Origin: Branchiostoma lanceolatum
Taxonomy: Eukaryota > Chordata > Leptocardii > Amphioxiformes > Branchiostomatidae
Direction: 5' to 3'
Length of the DNA: 64,000 nucleotides
Assembly: GCF_035083965.1 (NCBI RefSeq)
Contig: NC_089739.1
Coordinates: forward strand, 7,428,001 to 7,492,000
This document shows, piece after piece, positions 12,001 through 21,874 of this stretch. The notes under the pieces were generated by a model. It made no database searches. It worked only from the letters and a program-made list of their open reading frames with translations, and was not told the origin of the DNA. Within the stretch, counting starts at the first letter, position 1. Each line of letters begins with the position of its first letter. Both the position numbers and the translations under genes were made by a program.

Positions 12001-14769
12001 CCATCAGCATCCCTGCCTCCTCCTCCCATCACAACCAGCGGCAATGCGAAGAGAACCACGCAAGGGAAGAAGATTTTGCCGAGTTCGAGGCGTACAACCC
12101 GACCAAAGACCTGGACATGTCCTTTGAGGGTCCAGAACAAGAGGAAAATGCAGCCAGCCCTCCTCCTGAGCAGGTAGCAAAGACAGACTTGGTTACGCCA
12201 GTGAGCGACGCATCTGACGATCTTCAGCGAGGTTCCACCAGAAGTGTGACATCGAGCGGATATGGTTCACAAGCAGCCTCCAATTTAACTCTGGCAGATG
12301 AGACGATACTGAACGACGGTGTTAACGGACAGAAAGGAAAAGATGTGGCCACAGATCTGGAAGATGCTGCTGCAAAGATTTCCCACGACAAAAGAGATAC
12401 TTCTGACAGTGACTTTGAAGAGGATTCACCAATCCAGGATGGTGCATCACAGAGTGAAGTCAGTCCCAGATTGCAGAGACCAAATACCCTTCCCTTGGAT
12501 TCCTCTTGTAAACCTAGTGAGCCAGAAAGAACTGATCACGAATCGAGTCCCACTGTGGCTGACAATGTTGAAGAGAAAGAGAGAACATTAGGTGATGACA
12601 TGAATGTTGTCATACAGTCTGAAAATGATGATATCAAAGAGCAGAAAAGAACTGACCAAAATGAAACCGAACCCGATGAATCAGAATGTCAAGGATTACC
12701 GACACTGGCTGCCTCAGATACTCAGGCTATTGAAAGTGACACACAAGAAGCTGAAAGAGTTGACTCCTTGGAAGACAGCAAAACAGAAGATAATGAAATC
12801 AAAGAACCATCTGAAGCATCGCTCATCACAGAGGAAAGTGTGGAAACTTCAGAACCTCTGACTCCTTACCAAGCAGAACCTACAGTTGTGGAGGAACAGT
12901 TAGTGGAATTCCAGGAACTGGTTTCCGAAACGAAAATCCAGGAAGGACCAAGTAAAGTCCAGGAAGAGCAGACAGAACTTCCAGAGGCAGATTCCGAAGG
13001 ACCAAGTGGGACGGTTCCGAAGGACCAAGACCAAGAACTAGAAGAACAACTACTCCCTGAACACCAAGCAGAGTTTGACAGGGCCCCAGAAGAAGAGAGA
13101 ATAGATGAAGATGTGCCTGATGAATCAGAGCCCACAGAAAAGCCTAATGATTACCAACATGACCAAGAAATCAATACACAGGAAACATCAAACATTGTAC
13201 TCAATGATGCTCATCCTACAATTTGTTTGGAAGGTCCAGAAAGCACTGAAAAATCCGAAGAGCCAACTGAATCCAGTAATGATACATCAAACATCGCTGA
13301 AACTGCAGGTCGATCTGCAAAAGATGAACTTGCTGAGCAGACCCTGTGTAAGGTAGACAGCGGCTACTACTCCCCTACAAACACTCTCACCAGGGGTAAG
13401 AATAAAGAAGAGGATGATGTCACACCAACAGGAGAACAGTCTTTTTTTAAGGAGGAGATAGACTCAAGCATATCAAACCAAGAGGTGCCTTCGTCTGAAA
13501 CAGAGGATGGGGAGAAGACTCCAACGTTAGAGTCTGTTTCACCACATATCGAAAACTCCGGTCCAAGTACAGCTAGTGCAATGGCTAGCCATGAATCTGC
13601 AGATGAGGATGAAGAAATACCTCCTTCTGCTGATGCTTCATGTGAAGAACAAAGGATAGAAGACATTCCAAAGGCTTTAGAACCTCCTCAGCTAGTCCTA
13701 CCAGAAACAGAAAACAGTCAAGAGCTCACAGATAGGACTGAGAATCCTGAGGTTGAATCCAACTTGGCCCTACTAAACGCAGCTGGGACAAGCACGCCAG
13801 ACAACATGTCGGACGCAGACGACAATTTGAGTGTTTGTTCGATTGACAGCAGACCTGACAGCAGGAGAGGGTCTGTGATAGAGGTGCCGCCGTGGTTGGG
13901 TGTCGGCGAATACGTGTCTGTCGGGAGGGACAAACATGGTGTGGTGAAGTTTGTGGGCGAGACGGAGTTCGCGTCTGGGATGTGGGTTGGTGTTGAGCTG
14001 GATATCGATACTGGTAAGTATGTCGTTTGCCTTATTTTCATGGAATCTTACAACATGTTTGATAAAGATACATCTTGAACATGTTGTCAGATTCCATATT
14101 CTTGAAGAAGAAAAAATTAGGTCTTTAGAAAACAACAAGAAAACTCTGAGAGCTTAAGTAAACAAGCTTATAACTTTCAGTGGAACAGACCGAAAAACGA
14201 CATATTTCAACTGCAGGACGTTTCCACAGCTGTAGATGCTGAATCAATTGATGATGATGATTAAAGAAACGAGTTAATGATAGACAAACTAATGAACATA
14301 TTACTTATACTGCATTTTGGCCAGCATAGCAATTCATTGTGACATACATTGTAGGAGTAAATTATTATAAAGATTTTACACACTGTTTCCATTCACAAAG
14401 TAAAGCTCTTACCAATAAGCTTTTGGTCAGTCTTCTGCCGATTTCAATCATGGTCAAGTTGATAATAGGGATAAAATTGTTCAATGTTTTTAATTGCTTT
14501 CCACAGGTAAGAACGATGGTGAGGTGAAGGGTGTGCGTTACTTCAAGTGCCGTCCAAATTACGGCATCTTCGTACGACCAGACAAAGTCACCCAGGCCTC
14601 CAGAAGACGGTCCACAAGAAGTCGACCAAGTCCTGGCTCCACCAAGCCCTTACCTAAGGGCATGTCATCTTCACAAGGGGGAACAAGTCCTGGGCAAAAG
14701 TCTTCACAGAGACCCTCCGGTAGTAACACACTGCCCAGGACAAAACGGAAAGAGAAGACAAACTCTTAG
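68..14769 (+). CDS. KIF13B-like: KIF13-type kinesin-3 tail with C-terminal CAP-Gly (5' end outside window)
   Basis: Plus-end-directed microtubule motor of the kinesin-3 family; only the tail is here. Exons read from splice sites: 68-76 (possible 9-nt microexon), 908-1129, 1614-1667, 1896-2048, 2698-2775, 4835-4951, 5802-5852, 6954-6965 (12-nt microexon), 8051-8167, 8791-8967, 9435-9824, 10849-10911, 11386-11541, 11961-14013, 14507-14769. All but the last pair join in phase 0, giving about 1304 residues in frame. Exon 908-1129 carries the conserved kinesin-3 stretch [17 protein letters not shown]. The 2-kb exon is acidic and low in complexity, then starts a CAP-Gly domain whose GKNDG signature spans the last intron. 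CAP-Gly at the C terminus is the hallmark of KIF13B and of the fly homologue Kin73 rather than vertebrate KIF13A. The tail of this family binds cargo and scaffold proteins. Small, weak-donor exons (4835-4951, 10849-10911) may be optional. No AATAAA seen soon after the stop. Confidence 0.88.
661..738 (+). mobile_element. Partial copy of the 4465-4740 MITE-like element
   Basis: Sequence beginning gacgaaagacaacaggtact and ending ggagtaactgttacctt matches the right terminal repeat at 4671-4745. Only one arm is present. Confidence 0.65.
1283..1343 (+). pseudogene. Decayed duplicate of the end of kinesin exon 908-1129
   Basis: The last ~60 bases of exon 908-1129 (encoding [21 protein letters not shown]) and the first bases of its intron recur here about 220 bp downstream. 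The copy has an in-frame TAG where the original has CAG, and the GT donor has become AT, so it cannot serve as an exon end. Confidence 0.75.
2460..2552 (+). repeat. Intronic minisatellite, ~31-33 bp unit, 3 copies
   Basis: Three nearly identical copies of a unit containing gacagttgctctttccatgg lie in tandem inside a kinesin intron. No coding sense. Confidence 0.85.
2899..3180 (+). repeat. Intronic tandem duplication, ~146-bp unit, 2 copies
   Basis: Both copies contain catatttgacc, then a run of A/T and gagttaccctca, spaced about 146 bp. They are diverged by several percent, and lie directly before the candidate alternative terminal exon. Confidence 0.75.
3329..3451 (+). CDS. Candidate alternative terminal exon of the KIF13 gene
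   Basis: After a good acceptor (ctatttccag) a phase-0 frame of 40 codons runs to TAA at 3449-3451. It fits the phase of the preceding exon 2698-2775. The peptide is basic at first ([11 protein letters not shown]) and has no GT donor in a useful place. An AATAAA lies at about 3711. Use of this exon would end the kinesin before the acidic region and CAP-Gly. It could equally be a chance frame or an internal exon with an unusual donor. Confidence 0.35.
   Translation, partial: VSPQGSRKKPRPRSEVFSLNMSYPNPDVFRLQMEQSFHLL
4465..4740. mobile_element. MITE-like element with ~55-bp terminal inverted repeats
   Basis: The left end agttactcaagcaacttgg is the reverse complement of the right end, and the match runs on for about 55 bp with few differences. 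There is no coding capacity. A related half-copy without the left arm lies at 661-735. Size and structure suit a non-autonomous DNA transposon; I did not find a clear target-site duplication. Confidence 0.7.
8130..8730 (+). repeat. Tandem duplication spanning an exon end and its intron, ~320-bp unit
   Basis: The segment from the end of exon 8051-8167 into the intron is present twice, and each unit contains two diverged halves sharing acattcaacaaacttgtgtc. The second unit at 8455-8484 repeats the coding end HKDM(L)RPRVK with its donor gttagg. The last changes are silent or conservative. Confidence 0.7.
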
Positions 14770-15995
14770 GCAGAGTTTTTCATTAATGATAGTTAGGTTT
14801 GATGCACTGTACATACCAGTAGCCCCTGCTATTCGTACATGTTCAGGAATATCATACTTTCCTACTTCAAGGTGCTCAACCCCCTCCCCCTCTTAATGCT
14901 GCATAAATGCTCCTGTAAATGCTATGCATCGAAAAGCGCCATTAATACCATAGAAGGTGGTATTGATACATTTGTACCCTAAATGATAGAAAGTGGTATT
15001 AATACATTTGTACCCTAAATGAATTTGGATACGTTTTCAAAAGCATCGGACAATTTGCTCAAAACATGTAACCTATAAAGAAGGATTATATCATCAAATT
15101 TTTTCATTGAATTAGATTTGCTCCAAATAGATTTTCTTCTGAAATTGTTAGGATTGAAGGTTTCCTTTTATAAAACATTATAGAAACTGATCTTAAGTTT
15201 CGTTTATATGAAAAGAAACATCAATATCTTTAGATAATCATCCCATTGAATGTTACTCTATCAAACGTTCAGAACTAATTGTGAAAATATTACAATTACT
15301 TAACCCATTTTGGCATTGTTGTGTATGATAAGAAATGAGGATGATTTTTAGAATGCGTTGGACTTGCAAATGTTTGTGGTGTTGGGCTGTATATAGTACA
15401 AGACATCGCTTGGTAGAGGTTTTGAACGTGTTTGCATGAAGTTGTTAAAGGGTGTGTCACGGTGTTTCCGACGGCCTATGTACTGTACAAAAATGTATGT
15501 TTGATAATTTTGCCAATTTGTAAATAATGGCTGGACATAGAAGATATGCTGTAAAAAGCACTATTTAACCCAGATGCTATACAGTATGTACTAGGTTCAT
15601 TTGTTTATGTAGTATTACGTTTGTCAGAATATCTTCCCATGCTTTTATAGACCATTTAGTATGTTTTACAATACTTAGCAGGCAATCTAGACATGTCATT
15701 TTAGTCACATCCTACGCAGGACAACATTTTATTTGATGTTTTACCATAGATGTGGTGTAGAGATTTTGACCAATAGAATGTTTGAATCATTGAACGCGTT
15801 ATGCTTTGTTGCGTATTTTGAATTGGCATCGATGACACTAGTTACGTTATCTGAAGAACTAGGTATTTAGTAACCTCCTCGTCATTACGCTATACGGTCA
15901 TCCATACCAACATCTCCTTGGAGATTACAAACGTCACACTACAGACAGGTTTGGGCACTTTCTTAGAATATCTAGACGTACGTGACGGCCTGTGT
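14770..15995 (+). other. Presumed 3' UTR and downstream flank of the kinesin gene
   Basis: No open frame of note. Contains a short direct repeat of about 55 bp (around 14950-15020, sharing tggtattgatacatttgtac or close variant). No confident polyadenylation signal found. Confidence 0.5.
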
Positions 15996-16000
15996 GCGAG

Positions 16001-16305
16001 GGATGTCTCTGTAGCTCAACTGGTGGCAACCACGCACTTGAGCTCCTTTTTCAAATTACTTGGTAACTGGGAGACCCCGGTTCAAGACCAGGGGTCATGG
16101 CATCTCGGTTGGGACTGCACCTGTCTTTTGGAAGGGACGTAAAATTCTTTAGATTGGGGGTTTCGTGTTCAAGAGGTGCCCGGACCACGTTAAGGTGGAA
16201 AGGCTAGCAACACATCCCTGTAAAAATGTACCCTGCTACTGAAACAGTAAAGAAACTTGCTGCCCTATGTACCACTAGGCACTACAAGAGTCCGAACGAA
16301 CGAAT
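16001..16305 (+). mobile_element. tRNA-derived SINE, family A
   Basis: The head has a pol III A-box-like tagctcaactgg and a B-box-like ggttcaagacc spaced as in a tRNA. The body has ggcatctcggttgggactgc and the tail ccctgctactgaaacag. Copies with the same order occur at 33861, 48050, 50642 and 52150 (plus) and 53206 (minus). The cloverleaf is not intact, so this is not a tRNA gene. Confidence 0.75.
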
Positions 16306-17263
16306 GCACTAGCTATCTTTTATTCTGGAAAACATCAAATGATATACATATAAATGGACAAAGACAAAATGACGGCGGGCTCAAAGGTACACAACTTATC
16401 TTCCCGCCTTTTCCTTTAAGAACTTTGCAAAGTTTTACACTTGGTCCATGCAGACGTACACGTGCGTTCCTCCGATCTAGGCTTAGATTGGTCTCTCTCC
16501 CACGCAGTTGACACTTGAAACATGTGCCAATAAACTCGGTTTTTACAAAATAATGAAGTCTGCAAGACGGTCTGGCAGATGAAACTTCTGCCACACAAAT
16601 AGTTATCGTGACGTAATACACTAGACAAATTAGTTTCTTTTCTTCTCACTTCGGCGTCGACAGCTGTTGCAAGAGGCGGCGTCTTCAGTTTGTCCAGATT
16701 TTCCAAGGCTAAGTAAGGTAAGACCATATTTGACGAACTGTTTATAACAATTGGCGACGTAAAGAGGAAGGGTCATAGTTAACGGGAGGTTTGCTTATCT
16801 CCAAGTAGATGTAAGGCTCATTCTCTCTGTCCTACGCCTGTTTCTGCAACATGCAGTACTCTTTTCTTGTATTTTGTTAACGGTTAGTCTCCTGGAAATA
16901 ATGTGGGAAAAGAGTGCTAATGTTGAAAAACAGGCATAAAACACAAAAAATGATCCGGAACCTTACATCTGCTTAGAGATAAGAGGTTTGCTGCAGATTA
17001 TAGTCTTTCAGCACCAAGGACAGGGGTGGAAAAACTTGACTGAGGGTTGCATTATGTAGCATAACACGGCGCTATCAGCATTTCGCACGCTAGCAGCTAA
17101 CCGCAGACGTCAAAGTTTGCAAGATAGACTTTGTGATCATGACAGCAAATGTGTTCCAAAAGTTCGAGCAAAGTTTCCGGTATAGGGGAATCATTTTGTT
17201 GAGCATCTTTCGTATCTGTGATAACTTATGAATGCAATTTGATAAGACCCTACTACCTTCTAG

Positions 17264-17281
17264 CCAATCATAGTATAAAAG
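17264..17281 (+). promoter_or_regulatory. CCAAT box and TATAAAAG, possible promoter
   Basis: CCAAT at 17264-17268 and TATAAAAG at 17274-17281 are unusually close together. They lie 1.7 kb before the leucine-rich-repeat gene, so a spliced 5' UTR would be needed to link them. Could be chance. Confidence 0.2.
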
Positions 17282-17358
17282 AGAATGCGCTTTACATGAA
17301 CTTTGTATTTTTAGATTTATGAATGTGTACACAAGTAACACTAAGATAAGACCCTACT

Positions 17359-17436
17359 AATATATGTTTTTAGAAATCTTTCTGTAGAGAACTCGAATCA
17401 CCACCCTTTGTTTTGTAATGTTATGATGTTGTTTTG
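17359..17436 (+). repeat. Direct repeat copy 1 (78 bp), partner at 17921-17998
   Basis: Starts atatatgtttttagaaatct and matches 17921-17998 with about one difference, 562 bp apart in the same orientation. No element boundaries are obvious; the high identity suggests a recent local duplication. Confidence 0.8.
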
Positions 17437-17920
17437 TTAAGACTGGCGTTTACTAGCGACGCGTTTATTTGAAGAGACAAGTTCTAGTGGTCTCGAATGT
17501 TAAGGAGTTGTCAACGGCAGCTTGAGATTGATGTGATACGGTTGTATCTCCAGTACGACAAAAGTAATTTATATTGCATAAGATGAAATATTAGTTATTC
17601 ATATCTGACAGTAGACAACACTAGTACTACTGCAGGGCACTGTGTACATATGATTGCTTAACAGTGATGAAATACGTGATCGTCCATCCCGAAGCGCTCG
17701 ACAGAGCCACAGATAGACAATTAAGTCTTCTTTTTCGATTGCGTCATTCCAGCAGGTGTTCCAGCACAGCGGTCTCTGACAGACCTGGGTGCATGTCATG
17801 ATTTTCTCAACATAGGTAAGTGTTTGAAACTTTCTCCCCTTTCTCTGTTTTTCTTTCTAGCCATTCAAAGGAATTGTCATGATTTATCTGACGTATTCAC
17901 ATTCATTTTAGCACTAAATA

Positions 17921-17998
17921 TATGTTTTTAGACATCTTTCTGTAGAGAACTCGAATCACCACCCTTTGTTTTGTAATGTTATGATGTTGTTTTGATAT
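17921..17998 (+). repeat. Direct repeat copy 2 (78 bp), partner at 17359-17436
   Basis: Same sequence as 17359-17436 apart from an A-to-C change in ttagacatc. Lies in otherwise featureless DNA upstream of the leucine-rich-repeat gene. Confidence 0.8.
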
Positions 17999-18767
17999 CG
18001 CTATTTTAAGATACATGTGTTGAATTAGAATTGAAGATAATTGTTTGATGGTTGGTTCACGTTTCAAGTCGGACAGTACATTTGGCGATAACAGTTATTC
18101 TCTTTCAAAGACTATTCAAGACGCGTTTTACAAGCGTTATGCAGGAATTTGATATCAAGAAGCACATATATTACTAGTCTTTGATACTAACAAAGCGTTC
18201 CCTCTCAACATTATTCACACTTTAGCAATGACTGGGGCGGAAAAAATGAAAACTGGAGACATCCCTGGTCTATAGAAAAACTAACGACTACTTTTCTCCT
18301 CTCAATTTCTAGGAGACTACAGAGAGGGTTTTGTTGAAGAAAACCCGAGACGTCCTGTCCAAGGAGCCAGGGTGTTGTGGTGACACTTTAAGAACACAGG
18401 CGTCAAGATCGCCCTCTAAGCAAGAACAGCAACAACGGCATAGCCAACAAGAACTGTCGCTGTACTGTAACAGACCATACGTAACTAGGATCTGAATACA
18501 TGATATCTAGTTCTTTTTGTTAGTTTGTTTGTTTGTTTGTTCATAGTGTAGAAAGAAGGGAATTCGAACTTTGTCATTTGTCAGACATTTTGAATTTGAT
18601 TCTCTAGGAGATCCAGCACTGACATATTTTATATCAATACTTTATATCAATACATAGTCACCAAACAATAGTCTAAACTCAGTCAGCTGGCACATTATCA
18701 TAGAATTATATTTCTTGTGCATAGTCTGCATTGTTCTATATATCTTCTGTGTCTATATAGTCTGTAC

Positions 18768-18965
18768 AACCGCTCTTCGGCGTAACACACCAGCTTCGCA
18801 GGCACGCGGCGCGGTGACAGCTGGTTATGTTACAGTGAACGATCTGTCACACCCAACCTTGGCACCGAGCTGCAAGTGTTGTTTAAAGCTATCTAGTGAG
18901 GGTGCTCCTACAATACTTGGTGGCAACGAGTTTCACTCTTTGATAGTTGTAGGAAAAACGAGAAT
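18768..18965 (+). repeat. Interspersed repeat family B, copy 1
   Basis: About 200 bp marked by ttcggcgtaacacaccagct near the start and ggcaacgagtt(t/c)cactct near the end. Two other copies are at 28265-28465 and 52683-52885, all on the plus strand. This copy ends about 40 bp before the start codon of the leucine-rich-repeat gene. Element class unknown. Confidence 0.8.
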
Positions 18966-19005
18966 TTTTTAACACATCAATTCTGGGTTTATCTTTCTGC
19001 TGAAC

Positions 19006-20253
19006 ATGCGCCCCCAACGCTTATTGACACCGCCCAGTATGTTAGTCGTGTTGGTCCTGACCCTTGCCCCACTGTGTGTAGCACAGAACAGCGAAGCCGC
19101 ATCATTTCTCACATTCCTTCTTAAAGGATGTCGCATGGAGAATTTCTTTCGTATCGCTGGGATACCTTGTGTATATTGTGACAACATAGGCTTGACAAAC
19201 GTTCCTGAACCACTGCCCACCAAAGCGTTCCAGCTGCACTTCCCCAACAATGCCCTAACCACCTTCCCATGTACACCCACCATGCCCTATCTGACCACGC
19301 TCAACCTAAAGAATAATAACATCACCACCTTTCCTTGGGAATGTCTGAAGAAAATGCCAAAGCTAGCTGATCTAGATTTAGCGCATAATCAGCTTGCCTG
19401 TGTCACCCTCTTCCCGGCTATGTCTTTCCTCCCTTCTCTTGGGAAGGTCAACATTTCCTACAACCGGTTGTTTTCCTTGACTTTGTGTAATCTAGGTTTT
19501 GACCAGACAACTGCAAATGAGTCTATCGTACCCCATGATGTTATAATGGAGGGTAACCCCTTTCATTGCGGTTGTAACATCGCTTGGGCCGTTAAGTTGG
19601 CACACGTAATAGACCAATGCCGACGTGCCAACTTCACCATTGGGTGCATAAACTTGATAACAAGAAATTTAGTCGCTCACAAGATGTACATGCAACCGTC
19701 TCTGTTCCGCTGTGAAACCCCATCGTTTCTTAAGGGTCTGGAATTTCACAAGTTGAGTTTCTCCAGGTGCTTGCGTTGGAACCAAACACAAGAGCCCTGT
19801 ACTCTAAACGCTACCTGCCCCACACTTTCTCTCTCAAATCACACTACTCCGACATTGTTGCCAACAACATCAGAAAGCAGTACGGAAATATCTATGACAA
19901 CTGTAGAGTCCGAACCGCAACAGGCCGAAATTCTTCACGAGAAAGCTACCCTAAAAGCAATGAGCACCTTCAGTGCGGTGAGAGCTATGTCCACAGCAAC
20001 AATGTTTTCACGTGCTTCAGACAGCGCACCTGATACACACTGTACAACAGGTGAACCGCAAAGCCAGGTTATCAAGTCACCCCTACAGCCCCCTGTCATG
20101 TCATCCGCTCGGCTGCTGACCGCCATAGTTTTCGGGGTGACGACTCTGGTCTGCTGTCTGATGTTAGTGGTGTACTCGGCTATGGTTAGGGGACAGCATG
20201 ACGATCATGCCCAACTTGATCACGTTTATGACTTGGCTACTTACCAATCGTAA
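19006..20253 (+). CDS. Single-exon leucine-rich-repeat type I membrane protein
   Basis: Encodes 415 residues. The start was chosen because a signal peptide follows (core MLVVLVLTLAPLCVA, cleavage near residue 27); Met12 is a possible alternative. Residues ~43-60 form a cysteine-bearing N-terminal cap. About four leucine-rich repeats follow (e.g. LTTLNLKNNNITTFPW), then a C-terminal cap with NPFHCGC at ~185. A Ser/Thr-rich stalk covers ~260-350, a transmembrane helix (LLTAIVFGVTTLVCCLMLVV) ~368-390, and a 20-residue tail ends YDLATYQS. No TIR or kinase domain is present, so any signalling would need partners; YDLATY could be a phosphotyrosine or sorting motif (inference). Such proteins bind extracellular ligands in adhesion or immunity; the ligand cannot be told. 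Intronless, unlike most neighbours, which hints at retroposition or a tandemly expanded family. Confidence 0.85.
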   Translation: MRPQRLLTPPSMLVVLVLTLAPLCVAQNSEAASFLTFLLKGCRMENFFRIAGIPCVYCDNIGLTNVPEPLPTKAFQLHFPNNALTTFPCTPTMPYLTTLNLKNNNITTFPWECLKKMPKLADLDLAHNQLACVTLFPAMSFLPSLGKVNISYNRLFSLTLCNLGFDQTTANESIVPHDVIMEGNPFHCGCNIAWAVKLAHVIDQCRRANFTIGCINLITRNLVAHKMYMQPSLFRCETPSFLKGLEFHKLSFSRCLRWNQTQEPCTLNATCPTLSLSNHTTPTLLPTTSESSTEISMTTVESEPQQAEILHEKATLKAMSTFSAVRAMSTATMFSRASDSAPDTHCTTGEPQSQVIKSPLQPPVMSSARLLTAIVFGVTTLVCCLMLVVYSAMVRGQHDDHAQLDHVYDLATYQS

Positions 20254-20274
20254 GCACAGTTATCAACTTTAAAC

Positions 20275-20510
20275 GGGGGTCCCGTATTTGAGGGAAGCCA
20301 CACTTCGAGCACATTAAAGAACCCACCACACTTATCGATAAGAGTAGGGGTCCGGTCCAGTTTTAGCGGATCAAACGTATACATGTGTAGCCCTAGCCTT
20401 TAGAGCAGGTCCCGTGTTTGAGGAGAGCTACATGTACATCTCAAGCACGTTAAAGAGCCCACCACACTTATCGAAAAGAGAAGAGGTTCATCCCGGCGTG
20501 AGTGGATCAA
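20275..20510 (+). repeat. Tandem pair of ~120-bp repeat units
   Basis: Two units, each running from ggtcccgt(a/g)tttgagg to ccaccacacttatcgaaaag (or one base different), lie in tandem just after the leucine-rich-repeat stop codon. They resemble the 3' body of the family A SINEs (gtgtttgaggag, gagcac(g/a)ttaaag) and may be decayed copies. Confidence 0.65.
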
Positions 20511-21874
20511 AATAATCAGCATGGTCTTGCATATACATAGCTTGTACTTGACGTAGAAAACTCGTGTGTTACACATTAAGGTGGTTTAGTGGTTATGTGA
20601 ACAATCAACATCAACCAAAAAAGCTCTGATTAGTGATGAGAAAAGCTGTTGAAATTGTCTCAATTGACCATGATTAAATTCATCCATGTATGAAATTGTT
20701 ATACATGACAGAGTTGAACGTCAGGCAAAATTACTGCATGTTTCGGTTTATCTTAAAAACAGTAGACTGAACTATAAGATATGATTATTAGAATGTTAGA
20801 CACTAGGACGATGAACTTTGCTGTGGGTCTTTCGTGCCATAATGATATTAGTCGTGATGTCTTTTATTGCTGTAATATGAACACTGTAAAATACTCTTGT
20901 ATATGAAAAAATTAATTGATCAGCAACACTCATTATCAAAGTAACTTACTCACTACAACAACTAAAACAATAGTGAAGTTCTTGCAAATGTTCTGGTAAC
21001 AGACACATGAAAAAAGTAGTTGTAGGGGATACTTGAAAAACACAATTGTCACGCATAATGAGTACGCACCAAAAAGACGTGCCCACATTGTGTCATGACA
21101 GTAGTTTCAAACGGTCACCTCTGACCTGAATGATTATGAGCCATAGTCGTAATGTTATATACATGATAAAGTTGAGGAGGGTTGTATTGTAGATGATTTC
21201 ATGGGTGTGATATGGTGTGATGTGATATGGTTAATATTCATATCAAACTTGGCCCTGGACAGAGATATAGATGTTGTGATGGCAAATGCTGGCTACTATT
21301 TGAGACAAGATAATTGACTCCTACTGACACGGATGTTTTCAAACATCCTTAAGCTTTTTATTGTAAAAAAAAATAACACAATTAAAAACGATTCATCTTT
21401 CCAGCAGAAAATGAGGCTGTTCATTATCAAGCCTGGTACTATATCATGTGTATGTATCAACGGATCCATCCAATACACGAGAAAAGGATAGTCCTATGCC
21501 TAGCAGCTGGGTCGCCATGGCAACAGGGGTCAGACACACATGGCGATGGGTTTGACAACGCCCTGCAATTTATTCTGCACGAGCGCGTACGTAGCGCAGA
21601 GATTCTGGTTGAACGGGCTACCGACAAGCGTGCCTGCAGGTATACATGGCTTGTGTGGCAAAAAAGAAACCCTCAACCTTGGTTCTAGAACAATCCTGAG
21701 CGCTTGTTTCCAGTCGGTAGCCATTTGCAGGGCAGTTGAACATTTGTCTGGGTTGAAGTACTGTACCTAGGAGTTGCGAGGCGCAGATTTTGTGAGTAAG
21801 TTTTCAACTAACAGTGACGCTACTCTACCTTGTACATAGCCAAACTACATTAGTGACGTCACAACAACTGTAAA
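20511..21874. other. Intergenic stretch; upstream region of the TRIM-NHL gene
   Basis: No gene-like frame. The only marked element is an RFX-type X-box at 21511-21524. The region 21570-21720 can be read in several frames but shows no recognisable protein. Confidence 0.5.
21511..21524. promoter_or_regulatory. Palindromic X-box (RFX-type site)
   Basis: gtcgccatggcaac matches the X-box consensus GTNRCC(N0-3)RGYAAC bound by RFX factors. It lies about 350 bp before the TRIM-NHL start codon. RFX sites near promoters typically mark ciliary or some neural and immune genes. Function here is inference. Confidence 0.45.

Larger units (their letters stand above)
16306..18767. other. Intergenic stretch without a recognised gene
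   Basis: Holds the 78-bp direct repeats and the CCAAT/TATA pair. Segments followed by good donors (16730 ag/gtaag; 17815 tag/gtaagtg) and an acceptor before 18313 could be non-coding 5' exons of the leucine-rich-repeat gene, but nothing in the sequence decides this. Confidence 0.4.

Noticed and set aside
16001-16090. tRNA gene suggested by A-box and B-box
   Set aside because: The same sequence recurs with a 200-bp body at many places and the cloverleaf stems do not close. It is the head of a SINE.
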